Positions 40,589 to 49,211 of a stretch of 64,000 bases of DNA are shown piece by piece; positions within the stretch are counted from its first letter, which is position 1; each line of letters begins with the position of its first letter. The position numbers were made by a program, and so were the translations under genes. Under the pieces are notes generated by a model. The model made no database searches. It was given only the letters and a program-made list of their open reading frames with translations, and was not told the DNA's origin. Origin of the DNA: CAUTYU01 sp963545205 (lineage in GTDB: Bacteria > Desulfobacterota > Desulfovibrionia > Desulfovibrionales > Desulfomicrobiaceae); contig CAUUHW010000012.1 of NCBI GenBank assembly GCA_963545205.1, forward strand, positions 7,570 through 71,569, read 5' to 3'.

Positions 40589-41326
40589 ATGAAAATTCAT
40601 CTTTTTACGCAGTGCATGGTTGATATGTTTTACCCCGAAGTAGGGAAAGCCGCTATTGAGGTTCTTGAGCGCCTCGGCTGCGAAATCACTGTGCCTGACA
40701 AACAAACCTGTTGCGGACAGCCGCTTATCAATTCCGGCTATGTAAAATCAGCCAAGGCTTCCATGAAAAATACCATCACAGCTTTTGAAGACGCGCAAAC
40801 CATTGTCAGTCTTTCCGGTTCCTGCGCTTTTGCCATCAAGCACGAATACCCTGAACTTCTGGCTGATGAACCGCAGTGGGCGGAACGTGCCAAAAATTTC
40901 TCTGAAAAGCTGTATGAATTTACACAGTTTATCGTAGATGTGCTGGGCGTCACAGACGTGGGAGCGCGTCTCAATAGAAAACTGACCTACCATAAATCCT
41001 GCCATTCAACACGTCTTCTTGGAGTACAGAAACAACCTCTCAAACTTCTGAAAGAGGTAAAAGAGCTGCAATATATTGAAATGGAACACGCTGACCGCTG
41101 TTGCGGTTTTGGTGGAACATTTTCTGTCAAGCAGCCGGAAATTTCTGAACAGATTGTGGCCGAAAAAGCACAAAACATTATAGACAGCGGCGCGGACATT
41201 GTCAGCGGCGCGGATCAGGCCTGCCTCATGAATATAGCCGGTTATCTGGAACGTATGCGTGACCAGGAACGACTCGGTCGTGACATAAAAGTCATGCATA
41301 TTGCTGAAGTATTAAATTCTCGCTAG
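40589..41326 (+). CDS. lutA: LutA/LldE-type (Fe-S) lactate oxidation subunit
   Basis: 245 aa with two cysteine-rich CCG domains: CEITVPDKQTCCGQPLINSGY in the first half and HADRCCGFGGTFSVKQPE in the second. With LutB and LutC it oxidises L-lactate to pyruvate in the cytoplasm. The strong site AGGAGGG lies upstream. lutB follows after 28 nt. Confidence 0.93.
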   Translation: MKIHLFTQCMVDMFYPEVGKAAIEVLERLGCEITVPDKQTCCGQPLINSGYVKSAKASMKNTITAFEDAQTIVSLSGSCAFAIKHEYPELLADEPQWAERAKNFSEKLYEFTQFIVDVLGVTDVGARLNRKLTYHKSCHSTRLLGVQKQPLKLLKEVKELQYIEMEHADRCCGFGGTFSVKQPEISEQIVAEKAQNIIDSGADIVSGADQACLMNIAGYLERMRDQERLGRDIKVMHIAEVLNSR

Positions 41327-41354
41327 CACATCAACATAAAGGGAGAAAAATGGC

Positions 41355-42785
41355 ATGGCCATTTTATATGATCAAAAACATTCTTTCAAAAAACGCGTCA
41401 AAACCTCTATCGCAGATGACTTTAAGCATAACGCGATAAAAACAGCACAAGATCTTTTTCATGGAAAACGAGCCGTACAGGTCGAAGCAGTGAAAGACTG
41501 GCAGGACTTTCGTACACAAGCTGCGTCAATTCGCGATCATGTACTGGAAAATCTTGATTACTACCTCAATCAGTTTGCCAATAACGCTGAAAAAAATGGC
41601 GCAAAAGTGCATTTTGCCAAGACAGACAAGGAAGCCTGCAAACAGGTTGTTGAAATTTTCAAAAACAGGCAGGCAAAATCCACTGTAAAATCCAAAACCA
41701 TGGTCAGTGAAGAAATTGACGTCAACCACGCTCTTATGGACGTGGGCATTGAAGTCAACGAAACCGACCTCGCGGAAGTTATCCTGCAGCTTGACGACTG
41801 GAATCCGCCATCTCATATTGTTGTTCCGGCCCTGCATCTGGACCGATTTGCAATTCAAAAAATTTTCTCACGCTACGGCTATACCGGTTCTGAAGAACCA
41901 GCGGAAATGACCCGCTTTGCGCGGCAGTATATCCGCAAAAAATTCCTGAGCGCGGACGTGGGGATTACCGGCTGTAACTTTGGGGTTGCTGATACCGGCA
42001 GCACCTTTATTATCACCAACGAAGGAAACGGCCGCATGGTAACCACCCTGCCCAAGACCCAGATTGTTCTTATGGGCATGGAACGTCTGGTACCTGATCT
42101 GGCCTCTTTGAGCGTGATGATGGAACTGCTTATTCGCAGCTCTGTGGGCAGCAAGATCACCTCCTATTTTTCCATGACCAACGGGCCACGCAAAGTGGAC
42201 GAAGTGGACGGGCCTGAAGAATTGCACATTGTGATTATCGACAATGGCCGCTCAAAAATCCTGCAAAGCGAATTTCGCAGTATGCTGCGCTGTATTCGTT
42301 GCGGGGCCTGTCTGAACATCTGTCCGGTTTACCGGCATATCACCGGACACGCTTACGGCTCCATCTATCCCGGTCCCATGGGCGCGGTTCTTACTCCACT
42401 GCTTGTCGGCTATAAAAAAGCCAAAGACCTGCCGTATGCCTCCACTCTATGCGGAGCGTGTACAGACCATTGCCCGGTCAAGATTCCCCTGCACGAACTG
42501 CTGTTAAAACACCGGGAAAACATCGTGGAACGTGAACGCATGAGTCCTGTAATCGAAAAAAGCATCTTTGGCATGGCCGGCATGGGCCTGGCCCGTCATC
42601 ATATATACAATATCGGAACCAAAATCGCGGCCAGGGCCATGAAAATTCTGGCTGACAAAGACGGATTTATAAGAAGAAATCACCATATTCCTGTTATGCA
42701 GAACTGGATGCAATCACGCGATCTGCCCGTGCTGAAAAAAGAAAAATTCCGTGACTGGTTCAAAAAGCATCAAAAAGAAAAATAA
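41355..42785 (+). CDS. lutB: LutB/LldF-type iron-sulfur lactate oxidation subunit
   Basis: 476 aa. An N-terminal DUF162-like (LUD) domain, with GITGCNFGVADTGSTFIITN, is followed by two ferredoxin-type clusters CIRCGACLNICPVYR and CGACTDHCPVKIP. It links lactate oxidation to the electron acceptor. GGGAG precedes the ATG. Of two nearby ATGs, the one at 41355 is in frame. Confidence 0.93.
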   Translation: MAILYDQKHSFKKRVKTSIADDFKHNAIKTAQDLFHGKRAVQVEAVKDWQDFRTQAASIRDHVLENLDYYLNQFANNAEKNGAKVHFAKTDKEACKQVVEIFKNRQAKSTVKSKTMVSEEIDVNHALMDVGIEVNETDLAEVILQLDDWNPPSHIVVPALHLDRFAIQKIFSRYGYTGSEEPAEMTRFARQYIRKKFLSADVGITGCNFGVADTGSTFIITNEGNGRMVTTLPKTQIVLMGMERLVPDLASLSVMMELLIRSSVGSKITSYFSMTNGPRKVDEVDGPEELHIVIIDNGRSKILQSEFRSMLRCIRCGACLNICPVYRHITGHAYGSIYPGPMGAVLTPLLVGYKKAKDLPYASTLCGACTDHCPVKIPLHELLLKHRENIVERERMSPVIEKSIFGMAGMGLARHHIYNIGTKIAARAMKILADKDGFIRRNHHIPVMQNWMQSRDLPVLKKEKFRDWFKKHQKEK

Positions 42786-42795
42786 GAGGCCGATT

Positions 42796-43515
42796 ATGTC
42801 AACAGAACAAAACAGACACAATTTTTTTCATGATATTTCTTCAGCCCTGGGCCGAAAAGATATCCCAGATCATGTCACTCCCCAGGACCTGTCTGCGGGG
42901 CCGCAACACAAAATCATGGCGGGCATGTCCCATGACGAACTGGTTGAGGCCTTCAAAAAGGAATGCAACAACCTGGCAATCAAGTTTCGGGAGACAGACG
43001 AAAACAACCTGGCCGATACCCTGATGGAGGTTATCAGGGAATACGGCGGAGGAAAGGTTATCTACCCGCTGGTCGAGGAAATCACAGCCTTTCATATTGA
43101 CAAGGTCTTTGAACAAAATGAAGGCCAGAATGGGCTCCATTTTACCCCCTGGGACAGCAGCAAAGGCAGCAAGTACAACATCCATAATGCCGAAGACGCC
43201 AATATCGGCGTGACCTTCCCGCTTATGGCCATCGCGGAAACAGGAACGGTCATGCAACCGGCCTCCAGTGGAAGCGGACGCAGTGTCGGACTCCTGCCGC
43301 TGACACATATTGCTGTTATCCGCCGCAGCTCAATTCTGCCCCGCATGCCCCAGACCATGGCTGAACTGAGCAAACGCTACCATAAGGACCCCAAGAATTT
43401 CCCTTCACTTATCGTTCATATCTCCGGCCCGTCCAGTACCGTGGATATTGAACTGGTGCGTGTTGTGGGGGTTCACGGCCCGATCAATGTGACCTATATC
43501 ATCTTAACTGACTGA
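42796..43515 (+). CDS. lutC: LutC/LldG-type lactate oxidation subunit
   Basis: 239 aa from ATG 42796, 10 nt after lutB; an ATG at 42751 would lie in lutB. It is a LUD (DUF162) domain protein with NIGVTFPLMAIAETGTVM and the C-terminal ISGPSSTVDIELVRVVGVHG signature. It completes LutABC. A strong terminator follows directly, making lutABC a discrete unit. Confidence 0.92.
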   Translation: MSTEQNRHNFFHDISSALGRKDIPDHVTPQDLSAGPQHKIMAGMSHDELVEAFKKECNNLAIKFRETDENNLADTLMEVIREYGGGKVIYPLVEEITAFHIDKVFEQNEGQNGLHFTPWDSSKGSKYNIHNAEDANIGVTFPLMAIAETGTVMQPASSGSGRSVGLLPLTHIAVIRRSSILPRMPQTMAELSKRYHKDPKNFPSLIVHISGPSSTVDIELVRVVGVHGPINVTYIILTD

Positions 43516-43573
43516 CCTACCGGCAGAAAGCCTCCCTTTCTGAGAACCGACTTTCTGCCGGTAGGTAATTTTT
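43515..43573 (+). terminator. lutABC terminator
   Basis: ACCTACCGGCAGAAAG (43515-43530) pairs perfectly with CTTTCTGCCGGTAGGT (43551-43566), then AATTTTTA. The 16-bp stem begins at the last base of the lutC stop. Confidence 0.85.
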
Positions 43574-43678
43574 ATTGCCTGAACAGACAAACTCATATAG
43601 CAAAATCTACTTATAGAAGAAACTGTATTTACAACCTGGACCAGGTAGTTTTTTCACCCTTTAACAGAGGAGCAGTAT

Positions 43679-45391
43679 ATGTCCGTTCAACTACTCGCTT
43701 TGATTGCTTTTATCCCCATTGCACTGGCTCTTGTGCTCATGGCCGGGCTGCGCTGGCCGTCTACCCGCGCGATGCCGCTGGCCTGGCTTGTCTGCGCCAT
43801 TGCGGCCGTTGCAGCCTGGAAACTCCCTGCCTTTTACGTTTTAGCCCTGTCCTTGCAGGGTGTTGTCAATGCCATCGGTATTTTGATTATTGTTTTCGGT
43901 GCGATTTTAATTCTCTATACGCTGCAGGAATCCGGCGGTATGGAGACCATCCAGTATGGCATGCAAAATGTCACACGGGACAGACGTATCCAGGCCATTA
44001 TTATCGGCTATATGTTTGCCGCGTTTATTGAAGGTGCAGCCGGATTTGGGACACCAGCTGCCCTGGCCGCCCCCCTGTTACTTGCCCTGGGGTTTCCTCC
44101 CCTGGCCGCAGCCATAATCTGCCTGGTGTTCAACTCCTTTCCAGTCACCTTTGGCGCAGTCGGAACGCCGGTTATCATGGGCTTTGGCTCCCTTGCTCCG
44201 CTGGTTGACAGTGTGGTTGCAGCAGGTGCTCCCGGCCTTGGTTCCATCACCGACTATGAATCCTTTGCCAAGGTTATTGGTCAGTGGGCAACAGTCATGC
44301 ACACGCCCATGGCCTTTATCATGCCTGTTTTTATGCTTGGCTTTCTGACCCGCTTTTACGGTCCGAACAAATCCTGGAAAGAAGGCTTTGCGGCCTGGCC
44401 GTTTTGCATCTTTGCGGCCATATCCTTTATTATCCCCTACCTGTTCTGTGCCTGGCTTATCGGCCCGGAATTTCCGGCCATGATCGGTGGCCTTATCGGC
44501 TTGGGCATCATCATTGCCGGAGCGAAAAAAGGATTTTGCATGCCCAGGGACATCTGGGATTTTGCCCCACGTTCTTCCTGGCTGGCAGAATGGACAGGCA
44601 GCATAACCAGTTCAACAAATACGGAATTCAAGGCCCACATGAGCCAGTTCAAGGCTTGGTTTCCATATATTTTGACCGGTATTCTTCTGGTTTTGACCCG
44701 CATTCCTTCACTCGGTCTGAAAGGTCTTTTAACTGCCCAGAAGATTCCCTTTACCAACATCCTTGGCTACGAAGGAGTGTCTGCGTCCATTCAGTACCTT
44801 TACCTCCCGGGCGCGCCATTTATCCTTGTTTCAATCCTGACCATCTGGCTGCACGGCATGAAGAGCGACAACACCCGCAAGGCATGGACGGAGTCCATCG
44901 CCAAGATGAAAGCGCCAACCATTGCCCTGATGTCCGCAGTTGCCTTGGTATCTATCTTTAAGGGTTCCGGCGTTCTTAATGCGGCCCTTAACCCGAACAA
45001 CTATCCTTCCATGCCGCTGGCCATGGCCAAGACAATGGCTGCTTTTGCCGGTAGTCTCTGGCCCATGCTCGCGGCCTATGTTGGCGGTCTTGGCGCGTTC
45101 ATCACCGGTTCCAACACGGTTTCGGATATGCTGTTTGCCAACTTCCAGTGGGATATTGCCGGACAGTTGAGCCTCCCGCGCCAGATTATTGTAGCTTCCC
45201 AGGCTGTTGGCGGCGCAATGGGCAACATGATCTGTATCCATAACATTGTCGCGGCCTGTGCCGTCACCGGCCTGATCGGACGGGAAGGCCTGATCCTCAG
45301 ACGCACATTCTGGCCCTTTCTGCTTTACGGAATCGTAGTCGGCATTATAACCTTGCTGCTCGCCTACGTGTTCTTCCCCTCGCTTTACTAA
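43679..45391 (+). CDS. lctP: L-lactate permease
   Basis: 570 aa of the LctP family with about 13 transmembrane helices. Typical segments are AFIEGAAGFGTPAALAAPLL, FPVTFGAVGTPVIMGFG, GGLGAFITGSNTVSDMLFAN and GNMICIHNIVAACAVTGL. It imports lactate with protons. AGAGGAGC precedes the ATG. It has its own terminator, so it may be expressed apart from the flanking dehydrogenases. Confidence 0.96.
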   Translation: MSVQLLALIAFIPIALALVLMAGLRWPSTRAMPLAWLVCAIAAVAAWKLPAFYVLALSLQGVVNAIGILIIVFGAILILYTLQESGGMETIQYGMQNVTRDRRIQAIIIGYMFAAFIEGAAGFGTPAALAAPLLLALGFPPLAAAIICLVFNSFPVTFGAVGTPVIMGFGSLAPLVDSVVAAGAPGLGSITDYESFAKVIGQWATVMHTPMAFIMPVFMLGFLTRFYGPNKSWKEGFAAWPFCIFAAISFIIPYLFCAWLIGPEFPAMIGGLIGLGIIIAGAKKGFCMPRDIWDFAPRSSWLAEWTGSITSSTNTEFKAHMSQFKAWFPYILTGILLVLTRIPSLGLKGLLTAQKIPFTNILGYEGVSASIQYLYLPGAPFILVSILTIWLHGMKSDNTRKAWTESIAKMKAPTIALMSAVALVSIFKGSGVLNAALNPNNYPSMPLAMAKTMAAFAGSLWPMLAAYVGGLGAFITGSNTVSDMLFANFQWDIAGQLSLPRQIIVASQAVGGAMGNMICIHNIVAACAVTGLIGREGLILRRTFWPFLLYGIVVGIITLLLAYVFFPSLY

Positions 45392-45399
45392 AAAATGCT

Positions 45400-45436
45400 C
45401 TTGCTGCCCGGTTTTTGCCGGGCAGCAAGTCTTTTT
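45400..45436 (+). terminator. lctP terminator
   Basis: CTTGCTGCCCGG (45400-45411) pairs with CCGGGCAGCAAG (45418-45429), followed by TCTTTTT. Confidence 0.9.
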
Positions 45437-45522
45437 GAATTCTTGCTCTTCGCCTCAAAAAAATTGAGGAGTCAATCGTACGAACAAACCAAAAATCTCT
45501 GCCAAAAAGAAGGGAGGCATTT

Positions 45523-46908
45523 ATGATTTCTGCGACAGTTGTGAAGAAATTCAAGGAAATTGTCGGCCTGGAAAATGTCTTTGAAGACGAAGCAGACCTG
45601 CACGCCTATTCCTACGACTCCGCGGTACTGGACGCCGTTATCCCAGGCCTTGTTGTCCGCCCGATGACAAGTGAAGCCCTGGGAAAAACAGTCAAACTCT
45701 GCAATGAAAACGAGCTGCCGCTCATTGTTCGCGGCTCAGGCACCAATCTCAGCGGCGGCGTTGTTCCCAAGAAAACAAACGCTGTTGTTGTGTTGACCAA
45801 TGGACTGAACAAAATTCTGGAAATTAACGAACAGGATTTGTACGCGGTTGTCCAGCCTGGTGTGGTTACAGCAAGATTTGCCGCTCAGGTTGCCAGCCGG
45901 GGCCTGTTTTATCCCCCTGATCCGGGAAGCCAGAATGTTTCGACCCTGGCCGGAAATGTGGCTGAAAATGCAGGAGGACTGCGAGGGCTGAAATACGGCG
46001 TGACCAAAGACTATGTCATGGGGGTTGATTTTTTTGATGTGAACGGAGAGCTGGTCAAATCCGGTTCACGCACAGTTAAATGCGTGACAGGCATGAACCT
46101 CTCAAGCCTGATGATTGGTTCAGAAGGCACAATGGGGGTCATGGAAAAAATCATTTTCAAACTCGTTCCCCCGCCGCTGGCATCAAAGGCCATGATGGCC
46201 ATTTTTAACGACATCAACCAGGCCTCTGAAGCTGTGGCTAATATCATCGCAGCCAAGATTGTTCCCTGTACGCTTGAGCTGCTTGACAACTTCACAATCC
46301 GCACAGTGGAAGACTTCCGTAAAGCCGGTCTGCCGGTTGACGCTGACGCCCTGCTGCTGATTGAAGTTGACGGCGGGCATCAGGCCCAGGTTGATGACGA
46401 ATCGGCAAAGGTTATTTCAATCTGCGAAAAGGTGGGAGCCCGCAAGGTGCAACTGGCAAACAACGAGGCTGAAAAAAATGTCATCTGGCAGGCCCGCCGG
46501 GATGCTCTTCCGGCCCTGGCCAGAGTCCGCCCGACAACCGTGCTTGAGGACGCGACTGTTCCACGCAGTAAAATTCCAGAAATGATCAGAGCAATCAACT
46601 TGATAGCCCAAAAATACGACCTGACCATCGGCACATTCGGCCATGCCGGTGACGGCAACCTGCACCCGACAATCCTGACCGACAGACGCGACAAGGCGGA
46701 ATTTGCCCGCGTGGAGGAAGCTGTTGATGAAATCTTTGATGTGGCGCTCGGTTTACAGGGTACACTTTCCGGTGAACACGGCATTGGCATTGCCAAATCA
46801 AAATGGATGGAAAAGGAAACCTCGGCCGCCACTCTTGAGTATTCAAAACGGCTGAAAAAAGCTGTCGACCCCAACTATATCTTGAATCCCGGTAATATCA
46901 TAGACTAG
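45523..46908 (+). CDS. FAD-linked lactate dehydrogenase, GlcD family
   Basis: 461 aa of the GlcD/D-lactate dehydrogenase family. The PCMH FAD domain shows LPLIVRGSGTNLSGGVVP, then DPGSQNVSTLAGNVAENAGG and SEGTMGVMEKI. The C-terminal FAD-oxidase domain has FGHAGDGNLHPTIL and GEHGIGIAKSKWM. It oxidises D-lactate (or glycolate) and passes electrons to the GlcF-like protein encoded 8 nt downstream. Place in the lactate cluster favours lactate. AGGGAGG precedes the ATG. Confidence 0.92.
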   Translation: MISATVVKKFKEIVGLENVFEDEADLHAYSYDSAVLDAVIPGLVVRPMTSEALGKTVKLCNENELPLIVRGSGTNLSGGVVPKKTNAVVVLTNGLNKILEINEQDLYAVVQPGVVTARFAAQVASRGLFYPPDPGSQNVSTLAGNVAENAGGLRGLKYGVTKDYVMGVDFFDVNGELVKSGSRTVKCVTGMNLSSLMIGSEGTMGVMEKIIFKLVPPPLASKAMMAIFNDINQASEAVANIIAAKIVPCTLELLDNFTIRTVEDFRKAGLPVDADALLLIEVDGGHQAQVDDESAKVISICEKVGARKVQLANNEAEKNVIWQARRDALPALARVRPTTVLEDATVPRSKIPEMIRAINLIAQKYDLTIGTFGHAGDGNLHPTILTDRRDKAEFARVEEAVDEIFDVALGLQGTLSGEHGIGIAKSKWMEKETSAATLEYSKRLKKAVDPNYILNPGNIID

Positions 46909-46916
46909 GAGGAGAT

Positions 46917-48224
46917 ATGTCACACGATCTGCACGAACTGACCAACAGATTGCAGCAACTTGATGACCGGCTCGTTGCCTGTATGAAATGCGGTATGTGC
47001 CAGGCAGTTTGTCCTGTTTTTGCCGAAACCCTTCAGGAAGGAGATGTCACCAGAGGCAAGATCACGCTGCTGCAGAATCTGGCCGGAAAAATCATCAGGG
47101 ACGCGAAAGGTGTTCAGGAAAAGCTGAACAAATGTCTGCTTTGCGGCACGTGCCAGGTAAACTGCCCAAGCGGCGTAAACATCATGGACATTTTTTTCGA
47201 GGCCAGAATCATCGTCAATACCTACATGGGACTTTCGGCGATTAAAAAAGTCATCTTGCGGGGCATGCTCACCCGGCCCAAGCTGTTTAACATGCTTTTG
47301 GATATTGGCTCAAGATTTCAGGGGCTGATTGTTACTGGCAAGGACGAAACCACAGGTTCTTCCTGCTCCAGATTTTTAACGCCGGTCATCGGAGACCGCT
47401 ACTTTATGCCTCTGGCCAAAAATCCGCTGCACAGGGAAATTCCCTGTCTTGATACGCCGGCCGGCAAAAGCGGAATAAAAGTCGCATTTTACCCCGGCTG
47501 CCTGATTGACAAGATGTTTCCTCATATTGCCAAGGATATCTTCAAAATTCTCGCCTATCATGAGGTCGGTGTTTTCATGCCCAAAGGACAGGCCTGTTGC
47601 GGGATTCCCGCTCTGTCTTCAGGAGCGAAAGACGCCTACGACAAACTTGTCGCCCTTAACATTAAAGCCTTTTCAGGACACGAGTTTGACTATCTGCTCA
47701 CGGCCTGTGCCTCATGCACGTCCACAATAAAGGAACTGTGGCCCAAAATGGCGCCAAATTATCCGCGGGATCTGCGTGAGCAGATAGAATCGCTCGCAGA
47801 AAAAACTCTTGACGTGCATGAATTTATCATTGACAAACTTGGTGTCAAACCTAACAATGCGGCCAGAGAACAGCAGGTAAAAGTCACCTATCACGAACCT
47901 TGCCATCTGGGAAAATCTCTAGGCATAAAATCTCAACCCCGAGATATCATTCGCTTAAATCCGGCCTATGATTTTCAGGAAATGGCGGCGGCAGACCGCT
48001 GTTGCGGGTGCGGTGGCAGTTTTAACCTGCAGCATTACAATTTGTCGGCCAAAATCGGAGAACACAAGCGGGAAAACATTGTCCGCAGTGGAGCCAAGAT
48101 AGCCGCTACAAGCTGTCCGGCCTGCATGATGCAGCTCGCGGACATGCTTGCCAGAAAACACGACGATATTCAGGTTCGCCACAGTATTGAACTGTATGCG
48201 GAAATGCTCCCGGCCAGGCCGTAA
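46917..48224 (+). CDS. GlcF-type iron-sulfur subunit of lactate dehydrogenase
   Basis: 435 aa. Two [4Fe-4S] motifs near the N-terminus, CMKCGMCQAVCPVF and CLLCGTCQVNCPSG, and two CCG domains, CCGIPALSSGA and CCGCGGSFNLQ. It takes electrons from the FAD subunit towards the membrane. Strong AGGAGGAG lies in the gap after the glcD-type gene. Confidence 0.93.
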   Translation: MSHDLHELTNRLQQLDDRLVACMKCGMCQAVCPVFAETLQEGDVTRGKITLLQNLAGKIIRDAKGVQEKLNKCLLCGTCQVNCPSGVNIMDIFFEARIIVNTYMGLSAIKKVILRGMLTRPKLFNMLLDIGSRFQGLIVTGKDETTGSSCSRFLTPVIGDRYFMPLAKNPLHREIPCLDTPAGKSGIKVAFYPGCLIDKMFPHIAKDIFKILAYHEVGVFMPKGQACCGIPALSSGAKDAYDKLVALNIKAFSGHEFDYLLTACASCTSTIKELWPKMAPNYPRDLREQIESLAEKTLDVHEFIIDKLGVKPNNAAREQQVKVTYHEPCHLGKSLGIKSQPRDIIRLNPAYDFQEMAAADRCCGCGGSFNLQHYNLSAKIGEHKRENIVRSGAKIAATSCPACMMQLADMLARKHDDIQVRHSIELYAEMLPARP

Positions 48225-48234
48225 AGACAGGAAA

Positions 48235-48274
48235 GGCACGGGAGACAGCAACGACATTCAGCGGCTCCCGTGCC
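48235..48274 (+). terminator. hairpin between glcF-type gene and CoA-ligase-like gene
   Basis: GGCACGGGAG (48235-48244) pairs with CTCCCGTGCC (48265-48274), then a weak GGCTATTTTG. The next ATG follows 12 nt on, so read-through is probably needed for that gene. Confidence 0.6.
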
Positions 48275-48286
48275 GGCTATTTTGTT

Positions 48287-49141
48287 ATGGATACCAAAAA
48301 AATATTTTTTCTTTCTGTTTTCAAAATACCTTCCACTTTTTGGACTCTGGCCAAAGAAATGGATATTTCTTTTCATGCCTTTCAGCTGCAAGACGGATGT
48401 GACCCTGAAAACATACTGCCGCCGAAACACAAACCGGACATTGTACTGACAGATGTTAGCAGTATTTCCAGGATCAGGCAGCAGATCACGCGCTGGACAA
48501 AAGAGCAAAAACCCGTGCTTGTTTTTGGTCTGGCTGGCAGCAATCAGCACGAAACTCTCCCCCAACTCAGGGTACGCAACGGCATGATTTTCTGTCAGAA
48601 ATTTTCCAGTATGCTCAGCTTGACAAAGGCCTTTTGCGCACCCTTTCAGGTTCAGGATCCCGGTGTAACCATTTTGACCAATTCCGGCAGTCTGGGAATT
48701 TTAGGGAGTGATCTTTGCGAAACAGAGGGATTATACCAGACAATACCGGATCCCGGCATATTGCAACACCTGCAAATGCTGCTTTCCAGGCATGTTCCGC
48801 TCTACAATCCAATCCTGTTCCCGCCCCAGACAAACTGGAAAACCGTACAAAAAATCCTTTCTTCCATGCTCGCGAGCAAACGAACGGCCAATCTTCTTCT
48901 TTTGCTGGCCCCCATAGGAGCTGCGTGGAAAGAACTTTCAAAGGCACCCGAATGGCTGATCAATACGGTGAAAAAAAGCCAGATTCCTGTCCATCTTTGC
49001 CTTGCCTCTCCCGTAAGAGACAGGCAGGTAAAAACTTTTTTGCAGGCGGGTCTGCCATGCCATAACTCCCCGCAATGCGCGATTCAGTCAATCCGCATCC
49101 TTTTTGACTTCTACTCTCAAAACAGTAAAAATATTTTTTGA
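48287..49141 (+). CDS. CoA-ligase-like domain protein of the lactate cluster
   Basis: 284 aa. The middle segment, VTILTNSGSLGILGSDLCET, resembles the Succ_CoA_lig (PF13607-type) domain of ADP-forming acetyl-CoA synthetases, which read LTNAGGPGVMATDACE; a preceding IVLTDVSS/VLVFGL region looks like a Rossmann lobe. The CoA-binding and ATP-grasp domains needed for catalysis are missing, as is the phospho-His pattern. A comparable unnamed gene occurs by the pta-ackA genes of Desulfovibrio. No Shine-Dalgarno is visible. It may be a regulatory or degenerate relative. Confidence 0.6.
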   Translation: MDTKKIFFLSVFKIPSTFWTLAKEMDISFHAFQLQDGCDPENILPPKHKPDIVLTDVSSISRIRQQITRWTKEQKPVLVFGLAGSNQHETLPQLRVRNGMIFCQKFSSMLSLTKAFCAPFQVQDPGVTILTNSGSLGILGSDLCETEGLYQTIPDPGILQHLQMLLSRHVPLYNPILFPPQTNWKTVQKILSSMLASKRTANLLLLLAPIGAAWKELSKAPEWLINTVKKSQIPVHLCLASPVRDRQVKTFLQAGLPCHNSPQCAIQSIRILFDFYSQNSKNIF

Positions 49142-49211
49142 ACCAAGTACGTTTCCGTGACCCTTGGGAACATTCCTGTTCCTCAACTTTTTATACAGCA
49201 AGGAAAAAAAT

